From Globodera rostochiensis (taxonomy: Eukaryota > Nematoda > Chromadorea > Rhabditida > Heteroderidae), in contig JAEVLN010000001.1 in NCBI GenBank assembly GCA_018350325.1, forward strand, positions 5,237,254 to 5,301,253: DNA of 64,000 nucleotides, read 5' to 3'. The translations under genes were made by a program, and so were the position numbers. Below, piece after piece: positions 1 through 12,133 of the stretch. Under the pieces are notes generated by a model. That model was not told the origin of the DNA and did not search any database. It saw nothing but the letters and a program-made list of their open reading frames with translations. Each line of letters starts with the position of its first letter. Positions within the stretch are counted from its first letter, which is position 1.

Positions 1-371
1 GCATATTTTGCGGATCGTTTTAGAGTATGTTCAGACATAATTTTCAAATGGATAGGTTTAAATGTTCGAAAAAGCAAAAATTACTGAATTGTACAAAAAA
101 TATAAAAGATAACGGCTGCGCCCAGGGCCGTACCCAGAAAACTTTTTCGGGGGGGGGGTAAGCAAAAAAAGTCGATTCTTAGGGGTGCATTTTCCGTTTT
201 TATTGCATTTTTTCTTAAACTATTTTTTGCTAAAATAAAGTTGGATTTTAGGTGTTGTGTATTTTTTGGTTTTATGCATTAGCCCTACCTCACCCACCCT
301 CATGCCTTTCCTTACTTATATAACGAAGCGACTTAATAGCGAAGTGTTTTTGTTTTCAATTAATTTTTTAG
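1..371. other. Intronic or upstream sequence of the SUMO E1 gene
   Basis: No coding exon is visible here. The stretch is AT-rich and ends with a T-rich acceptor at 370-371 that feeds the first recognisable exon of the SUMO-activating enzyme gene, so it is most likely an intron whose 5' partner lies outside the window. At about 120-165 it carries a CAGGGCCGTACCCAG string followed by a run of ten G, which resembles the end of an interspersed repeat. Confidence 0.5.
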
Positions 372-1923
372 GTCACGGACGAAGATTATACTTCAAATTT
401 TTTACTTGTTCATGGAACGAAGATGAACGTATGCTTTTTGATTTAGCATTATCGGAAAAGTCACTTTTAGCGTGCTGAAGCATCTTACGAGAATCTTAAG
501 TTGTTAAACCCAATGGTCGATTTGACCGTGCAAACCGAGTTGCCCGGTAGTAACTCGACCGATTTTTATTCTAACTTCGATTTGGTGATTGTCGTGGACC
601 AAGACTATGAAACAACCAGTCTCATCAACAAAAAATGTCGTCAGAATCGAATTCGGTTTGTTTTTGTTAAGTCCTCGGCTAAGTTTCATGTTTTGTCCAT
701 TTGGATCGGGTTTGTTTCAAAATACATATATTTCCTTTACAAGATTTGAAGCTGGAAGTGTGTTCGGTTGGGTTGGATATGCCTTCTTCGACTTCAATAA
801 CCACACGTTTCTGATGTAAATAGAGAAGTTAATTTTATTGAGCAAACCAAAGGCACTTAAGTGCACTTACTATACATGAAATTACGATGTGATGTCTGAT
901 CGAGTACGTGCCGTTAATTTTTTTTTTCAGCTCAAAACCAAAAGAGAAGGACGCGATTGTCGAAAGTGTATTGGACGAAGACTGTGAGGATGGGTTAAGC
1001 GACGGGACCACAGCCAAAAAGATGAAAATGAATGGTGCCGGGTCTGGCGGAACTTCTGTGGACAATACGCAGCAGACAATGACTTTGACAATCGGAGACG
1101 AGGAAGACAGCAAGATTAAGAAGGCACGACAGGGAGAGGGTGGGAGCTCTCGAGGCCAAAGTTAACAAAAAAATTTAGATGTTATAGAAAACAACATAGA
1201 AAATTTGAATTGAATAACCTGAATGATTTGGGAGCATTGCATTACTATCATTATTTCGAGATCCGGGATAGCTGATAGGGTGGAGATTAACTTACATTCG
1301 TCTTCCAGAACGTTTCCTTCCCGAGCTTTGAACATACTTTCGCCGTCGAACTCGGCAGCAAACGCTTCATTCGTCGCAAATTTAACTTTCCAAGCACTTA
1401 TTTTGTTGTACGAGGTAACCTCAACATTTAACTATTCGTCACTATTATTATAATTGGAATTTCAGCTTTTTTTGGTCTAATGCGAGGGAAAGCTGTCGAA
1501 ATTACGCACGAAAGGGTCGTCGATCAGTGGCAGAGGGAATTATCGAACATCGGATCAGACGAAACGAAGCAAAAAATAAGCGCCGAGGACTTCTCACTGT
1601 AAATTTTCTCACTACGTCTTTACCTCCATTGAATTTACATGAATAGATTGAACCCCCCCCCCCCTCCCCCCTCCCCCCATGAGCGTGAAGGGAACAAAAA
1701 CATTATTAACAGGTTCGTCTGCCCTGCACTCAATCCAGTTTGCGCAATTGTTGGAAGTATCATTGCGCAAGAGGCGATTAAGGTAATTAATTGTAGTTCG
1801 ACTAAATCTCAAGCCCATTGGTAATTGCTTTTTTAGTCTTTGTCTCAGAACGATGAGCCTCTCAAAAGCACTTTCTTCTATTCAGCACTTGAGAGCTGCG
1901 GAACAGTTGTTGACATGGCGTGA
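372..1923 (+). CDS. aos-1: SUMO-activating enzyme subunit 1 (AOS1/SAE1), 5'-truncated by the window edge
   Basis: This is the small subunit of the heterodimeric SUMO E1, which with UBA2 adenylates SUMO in the nucleus. The first visible exon (372-428) encodes VTDEDYTSNFLLVHG, matching the SAE1 region after the nucleotide-binding fold. The following exon reads RAEASYENLKLLNPMVDL, then FDLVIVVDQDYETTSLIN and FGWVGYAFFDF. A charged, low-complexity exon (about 930-1160) corresponds to the variable linker. Later exons carry FEHTFAVELGSKR, then the highly conserved NPVCAIVGSIIAQEAIK (about 1733-1782), and the last exon (from about 1838) ends SALESCGTVVDMA with TGA at 1921-1923. The adenylation N-terminus is off the left edge. 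The product assignment is secure from the exon order and the NPVCA motif. Exact borders of the exons between 760 and 1640 are less certain. Confidence 0.88.
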
Positions 1924-2269
1924 AAGATCTCTCGTAATTTGTTGGCTATTTTTTATGTATTTATTAAACGTATTACAACCATTTTGTTATGAATGGCTTC
2001 GAGGTCTAAATCTCACCCAAGACTTGGCCCCGAGACTCTCGGTCATCCCTAGTGCATACGGAGATATCCCCCAATCCGCCTCAAGGGTAGACAAAGGATG
2101 CCATTTCGGCTGGCAAATGAAAGATTCTTTGATTTCAATGAGGTTTTTCAACAGAAACGGGCTATCCAACCGACGCCTTTTTCCTATCACCCAACCAAAT
2201 AACAATCTAAGTGACGTAGATGAAACACGAATTTTAACATATGAATAAATTATACGAACAAAAATGTAT

Positions 2270-5200
2270 TTAAATCGGTAGCCAGTTCCGAAGAATTAGG
2301 CCCTGATGGTCGCAAATTTTTCCAGGAAATGGACAATTCAAGAGTCCAAGCACTTCATAGTTAAGAGGGGAAAAGAAAAAAAGGATGGCCAGAAAGAAGA
2401 ACAAAAGTGCCATAATGGTAGATGAACCAACGACGATCACCAGACGTGTATCCCTTTTGGCAGGAACGGCAGGTTCATCCCTCTTCCCAAAATCAGTGCC
2501 GAAAGTAATGTACGGTATAACAACTGAAGGAAGATTAAACAATGAGTCCAAATTGTTGTTTCATTTGGCCTATATTCAAAATAACCAACAAAGAACAATA
2601 TTATATAAAAACCTAAAGCCATCAGCGAACCAAAGATGAAACCGAAAAGCTGGGCCCAGTTATCTAAATGTGTGGGCCATTTAGGCGTATATACCTCAAA
2701 TATTACTTACCAATGTAAGGCAAAAACCCTGTCAAGAAAAGGATGACAGCGATTAAGAGATGGAATAGCAGAACGCGCAATGGACAGTCCAAATCGCTCC
2801 AATTGTACAAAATATTAACGATCAATGCTCCGAGAACGCCGCCCTCCGAACCAGCAGGCCCAACCTCGGGCTGAAATGTTTTGGTGAAATTGTCCAAAAT
2901 TGCACATTTATCTTTCACCATATAGGGCACAAAGACAGCGCTTGCCAAATATCCGCCAATTCCAGAAACAAAATAAATGGCAGAGAGACGAAGCCATCCG
3001 ATCTAACAAATAAGAAGGCATTTTAAGTGCTGGGAGTAAAATTGTCGGCATCAGGTTAAGGGGTTGAAAAAACCAACCCCTAATTTTTTGAAGATCTCCC
3101 ATTAAAAATTCTCAAACATTTTAACCATTGGACGTTTTTATACGACGACAAATAAAGCCAACCATAATTTCAAATCGGCTCATGATCGTCAAATAGATCG
3201 TGAGCGAGATGACACAACGAATTAGCCTGAAATCGTTTTTCAATAAAATAGTACAAATACTTACTCATGGAATGTAAAAACTGACCCGGCATGGATGAAG
3301 AGGGGAGTGATGAAGCGATAGAGCTGATCCGGAAAATCTCTCATAATAAATGGAGTCATTCCGCAAACCTCATTCAAGCATGAAACCTCAAAATTTGAGT
3401 TTGAATAACAGTATCGGGCAGGTTCAACACCTAACAAAATGCCTTCTCTTAAATGGGAAATGTCTTTTGCACCCGCCCCGGAAGGGGACAAACGACTTTA
3501 TTAAAAAACTAATTCAATTTATTAACTATTCAATTTTATGTGATCATTGGCAATTTTGGGTCATTTTAATCTAAACTAACAAAAAGATTTTAAACGCTTG
3601 TCACACAACGTGTTGAAACCAGCACTTTGATCAAAATTACTAAAACAAAACCTGAGAACAAAGAGTCGCATTTGGATGGTAATAACCGCGAACAAAATCG
3701 CAATACTCCCTGGAGGTTATTCGACATTGTCCATGCATTTGAATGCAGCACGGATGCCCCGTAACCGTGCAGTGCATATGCTTCTCAAACTTCGGTATTG
3801 AGGATGAATGCTCTTCGCATGGCTTTTTAGTGAAAGGATTGTTTTTTTTTGTGATCGGGGTCGCCGCATTTATTTACCGGCCAATTTGAGATGTTTAGTC
3901 CCCAAACATATGGATGGACGGAACGCGGACGAATGCAATATCTGGGATCCTGGCCGCAAACCACACGCGAGTAATTGGTTTCAGGAAATGTTCCGTTAAT
4001 CCATTTTAAAAGGGTCGCAAATTGTTTCTGAAATTAGAACCGAGGATATTTAAAATGAAAATTAAGCACCGAACACTCTGACGTCTGAAAGCATCCGCCG
4101 AGTCCCATGCAGCAGCCTCAAAAGGATAAAACATTGTCAATTCGGATTAACAGGAAAACTGTGCACACCCACCGGTACTTTCAGCTTCGACCCGTCTTTC
4201 TTCCGCTATTTGCTCATAAATCTTATTGTCTCTCCTCATGCATGGCGTGAATTTGGCACCGGTGTGAACGAGATCAGCCTTAACACAGGTAAATCCTTCA
4301 GAATAAATAACTGACCTTACAAATCTTGGGCCTATCCAAACATTGTTTTGTTCCCAAACAACAATGTGCACCGAAGAAAGCGAAGAACTCATGACATCAC
4401 CGCTTCTCTCAATCACATTGAGTCCGTTTGAATAGTCCGTACCAATCCCATGAAACATCAGCATAAAAAGGGTGACGATTATATGTACAGTTGAGATCCA
4501 ATAAGTGAAGTAGGGTCTGTGGAATGCTCAAATTTAAAAAGAGTGGAGGTCGAAGTACCGGTAGTCACAAGACTCATCCTTTAATCGACGCACAAGTTCG
4601 GCATCATGTCTAAACCGTCCATATATTGGCATGCCACGCACTTTCTGAGGACTTCGTTTCATCGAAAACTTGAACTGAAAAAGTACAGTAAAACATAACG
4701 TTATTCGAATTTAGCAAAAGAACCTTCACAAGCGAACGAAGTCTAGAACCAGCTTTTTCATCTTCGAACCCCAGAAATTTAAGGACAGTTTGCAGTTTCG
4801 TGGTCGATTTTGGCTTAAAACGAAAACAAACTGGTTAATCAAATAAATACATTGAAAACCGTATCAATCGCAATTTGGCGTCCGAGCGACCTCTTACTAA
4901 AGTCATTCGGAGTGGGAGACAGTCTTTCTCGGCTCTCGTCAAAAAACAAAAGGTCGTACGCCGCTTTGTCGTCCAACTCCTGGTCATCATGAGTATCTTC
5001 CTAAAAAAAATTTGCTAACATTGCAAAGAAATAGCTTAACGAAAACATTACAATATCGTGGACAGGGGTGTAAAATCGTGGTTGCTCAGTCGGAGCAATA
5101 CTTTGTGCTACGAATGGAGTTTCGGTTGTCGACCCAACTCCGAAAAAAGTGGGATCCAAAGCACTGTTGGGGATGTATCGACTTGACGGGAAACTGCTGC

Positions 5201-5951
5201 TGCACACAAAATTTTTGTCCCTCTTCCTGACAGATACGTAAGTGGGCGTTTGATTCCGCTGTCTTCGGTCTTCACATCTAACTATCCGACGACGAAAAGC
5301 ATCACTTAAAAGCCAATTGTTTCTAAAATACATTTTTTTAAAAGGTTAAAAATACCCGTGCACTATTGAATTAAGTCCATTTAATGCCATTTGAAACACA
5401 CTTTCCCTTTGCTCAATGATGCCGCCGTTGCTTCTTCGACCTGTTATGTCCAATGAGCGCACGCGCTGAACGAAAATGCGCGAATTAAGTAAACTATTCA
5501 GCGGCTAATAGTTAACTAACATTGTCAACCCGTCCTGACAAATCAGTTGGTACTGAAGATTCTCCATCGACGTAGCAAAAAGTTTCTAAACCGTCCAATT
5601 GGCAATGGTAAAGAACTGGGGTCCGTCCCAACGGGAAAAATTTAATCTAGGGTAAAATATGCGAAGAACCAGAATCCGCGCTCGGATTTTGCGAATTCCG
5701 AACCTTAATTCGACCATTTGGTCGAACAAATCTCCCCATTATAAAAAAATAAATAAATAAACTTTTGAAAAGACGTCGAAGACTTTTAGAAATTATTTTT
5801 TAACGACTTTTAAATTATTATTAAATTTACCTCTTGTTCTCGAAGAACTCTGAATTTTATCTGAAACCAATTCCGCTTTTATCCCATATTGTTTGCTCAA
5901 GTGCCTAAGCCTTCTTTGCGACCATTTCTCGTTCTCGTCGTCCAAGTCCAT
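2270..5951 (-). CDS. Inactive rhomboid protein (iRhom family)
   Basis: iRhoms are multi-pass ER/Golgi membrane pseudoproteases that control trafficking of ADAM17 and EGF-family ligands. Reading right to left, the proposed start [14 protein letters not shown] (5951) begins a long cytosolic N-terminus with basic segments. The first membrane span follows the junction RPYFTYW, made by removing a 42-bp intron near 4513-4554. The large lumenal loop shows family landmarks: [11 protein letters not shown] (about 4240), CGQDPRYC (about 3950), [19 protein letters not shown] and [12 protein letters not shown] (about 3660-3760), then CGMTPFI and [14 protein letters not shown]. The membrane core has [12 protein letters not shown] and [16 protein letters not shown]. 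The end is [12 protein letters not shown] and [15 protein letters not shown] with its stop at 2270-2272. The rhomboid GxSG serine is replaced (Gly-Pro-Ala-Gly) and the expected catalytic histidine position reads NWAQLFGF, so both catalytic residues are absent. The family call is firm; the N-terminal exons (4560-5951) are less so. Confidence 0.87.
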
Positions 5952-6715
5952 GTTATTTATTTAAACAAACTTCTAAAAAATAAGTTGTGGATGTGAAAAT
6001 GATTAATTCGCATCAATGCTAAGTAAATAAAAAGGTTTCTATCTTCTAGGAGAATGGAGCCAAACCGATGAATTTTACCAAATCAACTACTCTCGTTGAG
6101 CTGAGTACGAAACCGTAAATGGGGTTTCGGTGTCCATGAATTTTTGAAAATGTTTTTTTAAATTTTTTATCGTTACTTAAGCGTTTTTAGGGCTTTTCGG
6201 GTCAAAATTTTAACAAAAAAATCTCCGACGTCGACCCGCCCCCCTCCCCGCAACGAAAAAATATAAAATCAACTTTTATTTAAAATTGAGTTTTTTAAAA
6301 CATCTCAAACAATTTCAACATTTAGCGTAGGTCGAATAATATTTATATTTTTGTCCAATTTGGTGAGGTATAAGTTTTCTTGAATTTTACCCTTACTTAG
6401 ATTAGCTAGTTCTAAGCACTCATATAAAATCGATACCATTCAGAACTGTTGGTCAACGTTTGATCAAGAGACCGCAAACGGAAAAGTTCATACATATTTG
6501 TTTGAATCGTATTTTATTTACCTAAAGGTAAAAATAGTAGGGTAAAGTCTGCGGTCCAACCTCAGTGGCATGAATTACTTTTTATAAATGTTTTCCATTT
6601 CTGTGATGGAAGCAAAGGCTTTTATTTCTGTTGCCGCTTCCTGTTTATTTTTATATTAATTTGCAAATTTCCAGAAAGGAAAGCGGTTTAGAATAATTGA
6701 AACTTTATACATATA
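5952..6715. other. Intergenic region between the divergent iRhom and AT-hook genes
   Basis: About 760 bp of AT-rich DNA with short homopolymers and no supported gene. It must hold the promoters of the two divergent neighbours. A TTTCCAG acceptor at about 6668-6674, 42 bp before the ATG at 6716, would suit spliced-leader addition or a 5'UTR intron of the right-hand gene. Confidence 0.5.
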
Positions 6716-8558
6716 ATGTCATCATCAGAAGCGAAATTGGAAGATAAGTCTACAGTTGAGACTAGCAATAATGAAATGAAGGCTGAAAACAACGCTACCA
6801 AGGGCAAATGTATCGGCGACGTGAAAGGTCTCCTCTATATATTTTTTTGGTTAAATTTTGTTTTCAGAGACTGCAACAAATGGCGAGATGGACACTACGT
6901 CTGGTGAGGTTCATGCTGAAGCTGAGACAGGAAATGCTGTTGGTTCTGGATCGGTTGAACTTCTTGAGAAGCCAATCGATTTTCCGGAGAATAAAAAAAC
7001 AGAGGACCAACAGGTGGATTGCTTTTAAAAGCAGGCAATTGGGGCTTTGCCATGTTTTGCTAATTATATATTTTACTTTTTTACAACCAATTTTCCCGTG
7101 CTAAAGGCTGTCGTCGTTGAAATTGAGTCACCAGAAGAGGACAGCACAGATCAAACGCCAACGAAGTCTATCGCTGACCATGATGCTAGCAACAGACAAA
7201 ATTCGCCTGTTGGTGCCGATATGAAGAAAGATTCTGAGACTTCAGAGAAGGATCAGCCAATGCCAAATAATTCGTCAGAAAGCAGTCAAAAGACTGAGCA
7301 AGAAAAAGTTGGCAGTAAACCGGTTCTTTGATTGTTTGGATCCGTTCAGAGTTCTGCTGTCCAAGGGGGTCTTCCGAAGTGGATGGTTCAGGATGCTAAT
7401 GCTCCGCCTTCGCCTTCCCCTGAGGTCGATGGACATAAAGGACAACAGCAGTCATCGACATCGCCGCCAAAGGCTCGCGGAAGAGGACGTGGACGCCGTC
7501 CGATGGCGGAGAAAACAGCACTTAAGGATAAAAACATTCATGCTTCTCTGGTATTTAAACTCTTTTTTTTGAGAGGGTTGGGGGGGGGTGTTACCCCAAT
7601 TATTATGGACTGTGGTAACGCGGAGGGGGGGGGGGGGTAAAGTCTCTTTTCTTTCACCAAGTCGTTAGAAATATTTTTTTAAATATCTAGCTAAAACCCC
7701 TTAACAGCTTAAAATTGGTATCCACGACAAAACTGTGATTTTATGTCTCCGCTTTAGCCTTGTCCTTTCAATTTTTAACGTTTTGCTTTCTTGTTAGGAT
7801 GAATCTAGCGCTTCACAACGTCCGAGACGATCAACTCGAACTAGGATTGACTATGCTAATCCCGATGCTGGTAATTTTTTTAAACTTTTTCGTGTAAAAT
7901 ACGTTACCTCTTTGCTTCTGAAATCTTTTAGTGACAGTTCTTGCTGAGGTCGATGATGAAGAACCATCTGGAACTGCCAAACGTCAAAAAGGTGTTCGGG
8001 GGACTAAGCTTGAACAGGAGAAGGTGGGTAAACGGAAGACAGCCGGAACAAGCGAGGACGAAGTCCGTGAAGAGGACGACGATGACGATTTGGATTATGG
8101 ATCAAAGATTAAAAAGAAGAGAGTGGGCACGACATCGCCGGGCAAGCGTGGTCGACCGGCAGGGAGCAAAAGCAAAACTTTGACCATAGTGAAGCCCGTG
8201 GGACGTCCTAAAAGGGGAATAAACCACCACGCAAAGGAATCAGAGGATGACGATGGGGAAGTGGTTTACGATGACAGGGTTTCCGAGAAGGAACAAACTT
8301 CTGATGGTAATTTTTCATCGTTTAGCTTCATTTTTCATTGAATTAGACGAATTCGAAGAGACGAAGCCGTCTCCAAACAAAGTGAAGACTCCAGCGCAAG
8401 CCAAGCCGCCTGCTAAGAAGCGCGGAAGACCGCCCGGACGTCGTCAGGGTCAGCAATCTTCCACCGACGAGGGAAAACTTGTGAAAGACGACACGGACGA
8501 GGTCAAAATCGATGAGGAATCAAGCGCCAAGCAGCAAACGGTTGACGTGGAAGCATAG
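6716..8558 (+). CDS. Acidic nuclear protein with four AT-hooks (HMGA-like)
   Basis: AT-hooks bind the minor groove of AT-rich DNA, so a chromatin role is likely. The ATG at 6716 opens MSSSEAKLEDKSTVETSNNE, followed by several short exons rich in Ser, Glu and Asp, including VVVEIESPEEDSTDQTP (about 7107). The hooks are seen as ARGRGRGRRP (about 7470-7500), GKRGRPAGSK (about 8140), VGRPKRG (about 8196) and KKRGRPPGRR (about 8417). Between them lies an acidic patch EEDDDDDLDYG and the stretch RRSTRTRIDYANPDA. The last exon ends SSAKQQTVDVEA, with the stop at 8556-8558. One intron near 7308-7350 seems to use an unusual GTTGGC donor, because only that keeps the frame. No other domain is visible. 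It may be a nematode HMGA-like protein, but orthology to a named gene is not established. Confidence 0.78.
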
Positions 8559-9642
8559 GCGAACGGACGGTAGTTGGGACATGAGAAGCGGATTGTTTGA
8601 TAAATACATCGTTCCCCGATCGAGGAATTCAATCGTCACCAATGATGTTATTTAGCCAATATTTATTTTTTTTGCTTATGTTGGTCGACCGATATTCGAT
8701 GAAGATTGACCAAATAACTCTCTGCCCTCTTTCTCTCCATATTGCCGACTGATAACTTTATACTTCTGGTGGCGTTTGTAACTTCGATGACCGATAGTGA
8801 CCTAACTCATTTGTCAGCGCCATTGGAAGTGTAGAGTTTTGTATTCTACGGCAAAAACATTTTCCCCCGCTAAACTTTAATTCAGTTATTCCTTTTACTC
8901 CGCAATTCATGCGATTGGAATAAAATTTAAACATTTGACCCGTTTTTTTTAATTTGTTCATGGCACGTGTCCAAAATTGTCTGCTGTGTCTATTCTCGTG
9001 GGATTATCTGTCCTTTGTTTTTGTGTAAGTGCGAAAAAGACGTCAGGTAGTTGGTTTAACATTCGGACGCTTTTGCGTCGTTTCTCTTCATCTAGCCACC
9101 GACTAAACGGACAAACATCGGCGCGTTGTCGCTTACCGCCATTGCTTTTCCAACGCGTGGTGTTAGCCTAGCTGGCAGGGAATGCCCGGTTGTGGTTGGG
9201 AGGTGAGGAATTGGATTCTAAAATTGTTTCCCGGTGGGTTTGTTGGTCTTTTCTTTCTAATCCTCGTCCAAGTTTAGGCGTCCCCAATAATAATAGGGTC
9301 TTCTCTCGCATATCCCTTCCTTTCTCGACAGCCCATCTCGAGCAATCAATAAAGGGGGGAGCAGCGGGGGAGGGAAGTCCATTTCCCACGAAATGAAATT
9401 TCTCTGGCCCCATCATCAAAGGAAGGGAAGGAGAAACACTCACTCACTCACCCGTTCAACTACCATAACACAAATTCATTCCTTTAACGAACCAAAATGA
9501 TACCCATCGGGGAGGTTAGTGGCAAAACGTACATTCTTATTGAAAATCAATTTCAGACAAAAGATGGCCGTGCGGACATGTGGGTTTCGATTACTGATAA
9601 GTTGCTCACGTTCTTTTCTTGATTTTTAGGACAAATTTTGAG
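8559..9642. other. Intergenic region with no gene seen
   Basis: About 1.1 kb between the AT-hook gene and the PLD3-like gene. Open frames here (for example at 8977 and 9190) show no family motif or convincing codon pattern. The right end probably holds the PLD3-like 5'UTR. An alternative upstream ATG at 9497 opens a 41-codon frame ending at a TGA just before the accepted start, so it could be a short upstream ORF. Confidence 0.4.
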
Positions 9643-11838
9643 ATGGACCTATTCGACACCCGAGTTTATCGCAGAGATGGTAGTTAAATAAAACTTTTAT
9701 AAAATAAGGTGTTTTATTTTTTGAAGCTTTTTCAGACAAGGACGAATCCGACGAATGTTGTAGAAATTCGATCATAAAGCCGGCCTGCTTCCCGATCACC
9801 ATCCTTGCGTTGCTTTTGCTGATGACTTTCTTCGTTCCGATGCTCAACGAAGACATGGGCGACTCGGCGGTGAGCAGCACAAAAAAGTACGAACGGACGG
9901 GGACGTGCACTGACGAATGCAGGCAAGTTGAGTGGTAAAGCAAGCTGCTCACAGTCAAATAATAAATTTTGCATTTTTCCGATTGCGCCTTGTCGAGTCG
10001 ATTCCAACGGGAATGGCTTTCCCCGCTGCCGCGCCGAGGCATTTGAGCACTTTCCAGGCGTGGACGGAATTACTCCAAATTGCACGCAAATCGGTGGACA
10101 TTACAGCCTTGTATTGGAATATGCGCGACAAAACGAACTACAAAACATCGTGGCAGGTAAAGTGGAAGAATTTGTTTCAATTTCGAATTAATAAGTTTAT
10201 TATTTTGTGAACCCTAAAATATTCATATTTAAGGGTAAGGAAGTATTCGGTGAAATCGTTAAGACGGCACAACGAGGCGTGACGGTACAAAGGATTTAAT
10301 TCCTATGTTATCTGATTTTTTATTTCAGATTCGTGTTGCACAGAACGCAGGATCTGCCTTTGGGTCCTTGGATGATTTGAAATTTCTAGAAAAGGAAGGT
10401 TTTGTTTTCAAAGATTAGATCTTTCAATATGAGTTGTTAAGGCGTTGTCTCGGTGTCCACGCTCAATTTCACCGAAATTTTTGGGGCAGGCGTCCTCCAC
10501 ACCAAACTCTGGGTCATTGACAACCGGCACTTTTATCTGGGTTCAGCAAACATGGACTGGCAGTCACTTACTGAAGTCGTCTTTTTTTTTGGCGTTGGTC
10601 TCCTCCACTCTTCCCTCCAAGGTCAAGGAAATGGGTCTTATGCTGTTGAACTGCTCCTGTTTGGCGTGGGAACTGAGCAAAATATTTGCGATTTACTGGC
10701 GGATTGGACAGAATCACAATCGCTTGCCCGCTGTTTGGCCAGTTTATTTACAATCAAAATTCAACGCTCAACACCCAATGGAAATTCATTTTGGACCTGA
10801 GCCCTCGCACACGTACATTTCGGTAGATGGGGAGGAATTGATTGATCAAATTTTGGTGTTTACCATTACAGCACTCGCCTGAGAAGTTGAACCCAAAGGT
10901 AGGCTATATGAAAAAGTTGGCAGTAAAGTTTTAAAAGCCCAGCTTTCGTAGATTGGGTTTTAAATAAAATTCTCTCATTTTTGAAACTCTTTTTGTTCTG
11001 TTCGCCTTTAAATTCGTTCTTAGGGCAGAGAACACGACCTTTCGGCCATATGCTCATGCATGGGAAAAGCCAACGAATTTGTTCGAATTGCGGTAATGGA
11101 TTATATTCCTGCAACAATTTACATGCCGAATGGTAGCAACATGTCAGTGATTGTTGATTTTGGTGATTAATTTAAACGTGCAGATATTGGCCATCGATCG
11201 ATGACGCGATAAGAACGGCAGCTTATCGGGGTATATTAGCTCAGATGTTTATTTACCGGTTATGTGCCAGGGACCAAAAAATATGCAAAATTTGTTCTTT
11301 TTGTCTCCTCCTTTTTATGCATGTTTTAAAGTTGCGGGTATAATTCCTTTGTATGAAGGTGTGAAAGTTGAGCTTTTGGTGAGTCTGTGGCCCCATTTGA
11401 ATGAACGAGCGATTTTTTTCTTCCGTTCTCTGCTCGAAATAAACGCTGCTCTTCCACCAACAAAATCTGGCAAAAGTGGCGGCATTTCAATTGTAAGTGT
11501 CTCCGGTTGGGTTGGTTTATTTTATTTACTTTTCAGAAGTACTTTCGGGTTCCAGTCAGTCCTGAACAAGCCGTTTTGAGATTTGCGAGGGTAAACCATA
11601 ACAAATTTATGGTCACCGATTCGTGCGCTTGGATTGGTAAGTTGGGTGGTCATATTTTATGAATTGCGGCGTCTTTTCTTAAGGAACTTCGAATTGGTCT
11701 GGTGATTATTTCATAAACACTGCCGGTGTGGGCATCGTCATTCACAAGGAGGTTACCGCCAATTCCGTTGTCGATCAGCTTAACGCCGTTTTTGAGCGCG
11801 ATTGGACGTCGCAGTACGCGTTCAACGTTTCGACTTGA
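9643..11838 (+). CDS. PLD3/PLD4-like phospholipase D family protein
   Basis: PLD3 and PLD4 are type II membrane glycoproteins of endolysosomes that act as 5' exonucleases on single-stranded nucleic acid. The start [12 protein letters not shown] leads to a second exon with a hydrophobic anchor [17 protein letters not shown] (about 9790-9840), which gives type II topology. The lumenal part begins [11 protein letters not shown] and [20 protein letters not shown]. Both HKD half-sites are intact: [20 protein letters not shown] (about 10500-10560), and [20 protein letters not shown] (about 11600-11690) across an exon junction. Also family-typical are [16 protein letters not shown] and [20 protein letters not shown]. 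The stop is at 11836-11838 after [13 protein letters not shown]. About ten short introns interrupt the frame. The subfamily call is strong; lysosomal location and nuclease activity are inferred from the family. Confidence 0.88.
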
Positions 11839-12133
11839 ACTTCGATGGCCCCAGCAAATGCCTTTGATATTGCCATGTATTATTACTGTTACGTGCAATA
11901 AGTACAATAGATGATTTGATCTCTTTCCCCGCCTTTCTTTCCATACATTTTATGAATCTGTAAATTTTATTTGTTTGTAAGTTAATGAATGAAACATATC
12001 TTTTTTCACAAACTGAAAATGTAAAGACAAAATGTCTTAAGTTGTTTGAACACGGTTGTGAAACTAAAGTTGTATCTTTCTTCAGCTGGTTGTGAGCATT
12101 TCCGTTTGTCTTTTTCGTGAACTCAGCGAGAGA
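11839..12133. other. Intergenic region
   Basis: About 295 bp of AT-rich sequence, with the 3'UTR of the PLD3-like gene at its left end. A CTTTCTTCAG acceptor-like string at about 12076-12085 may be a trans-splice site for the next gene. No coding signal. Confidence 0.4.
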
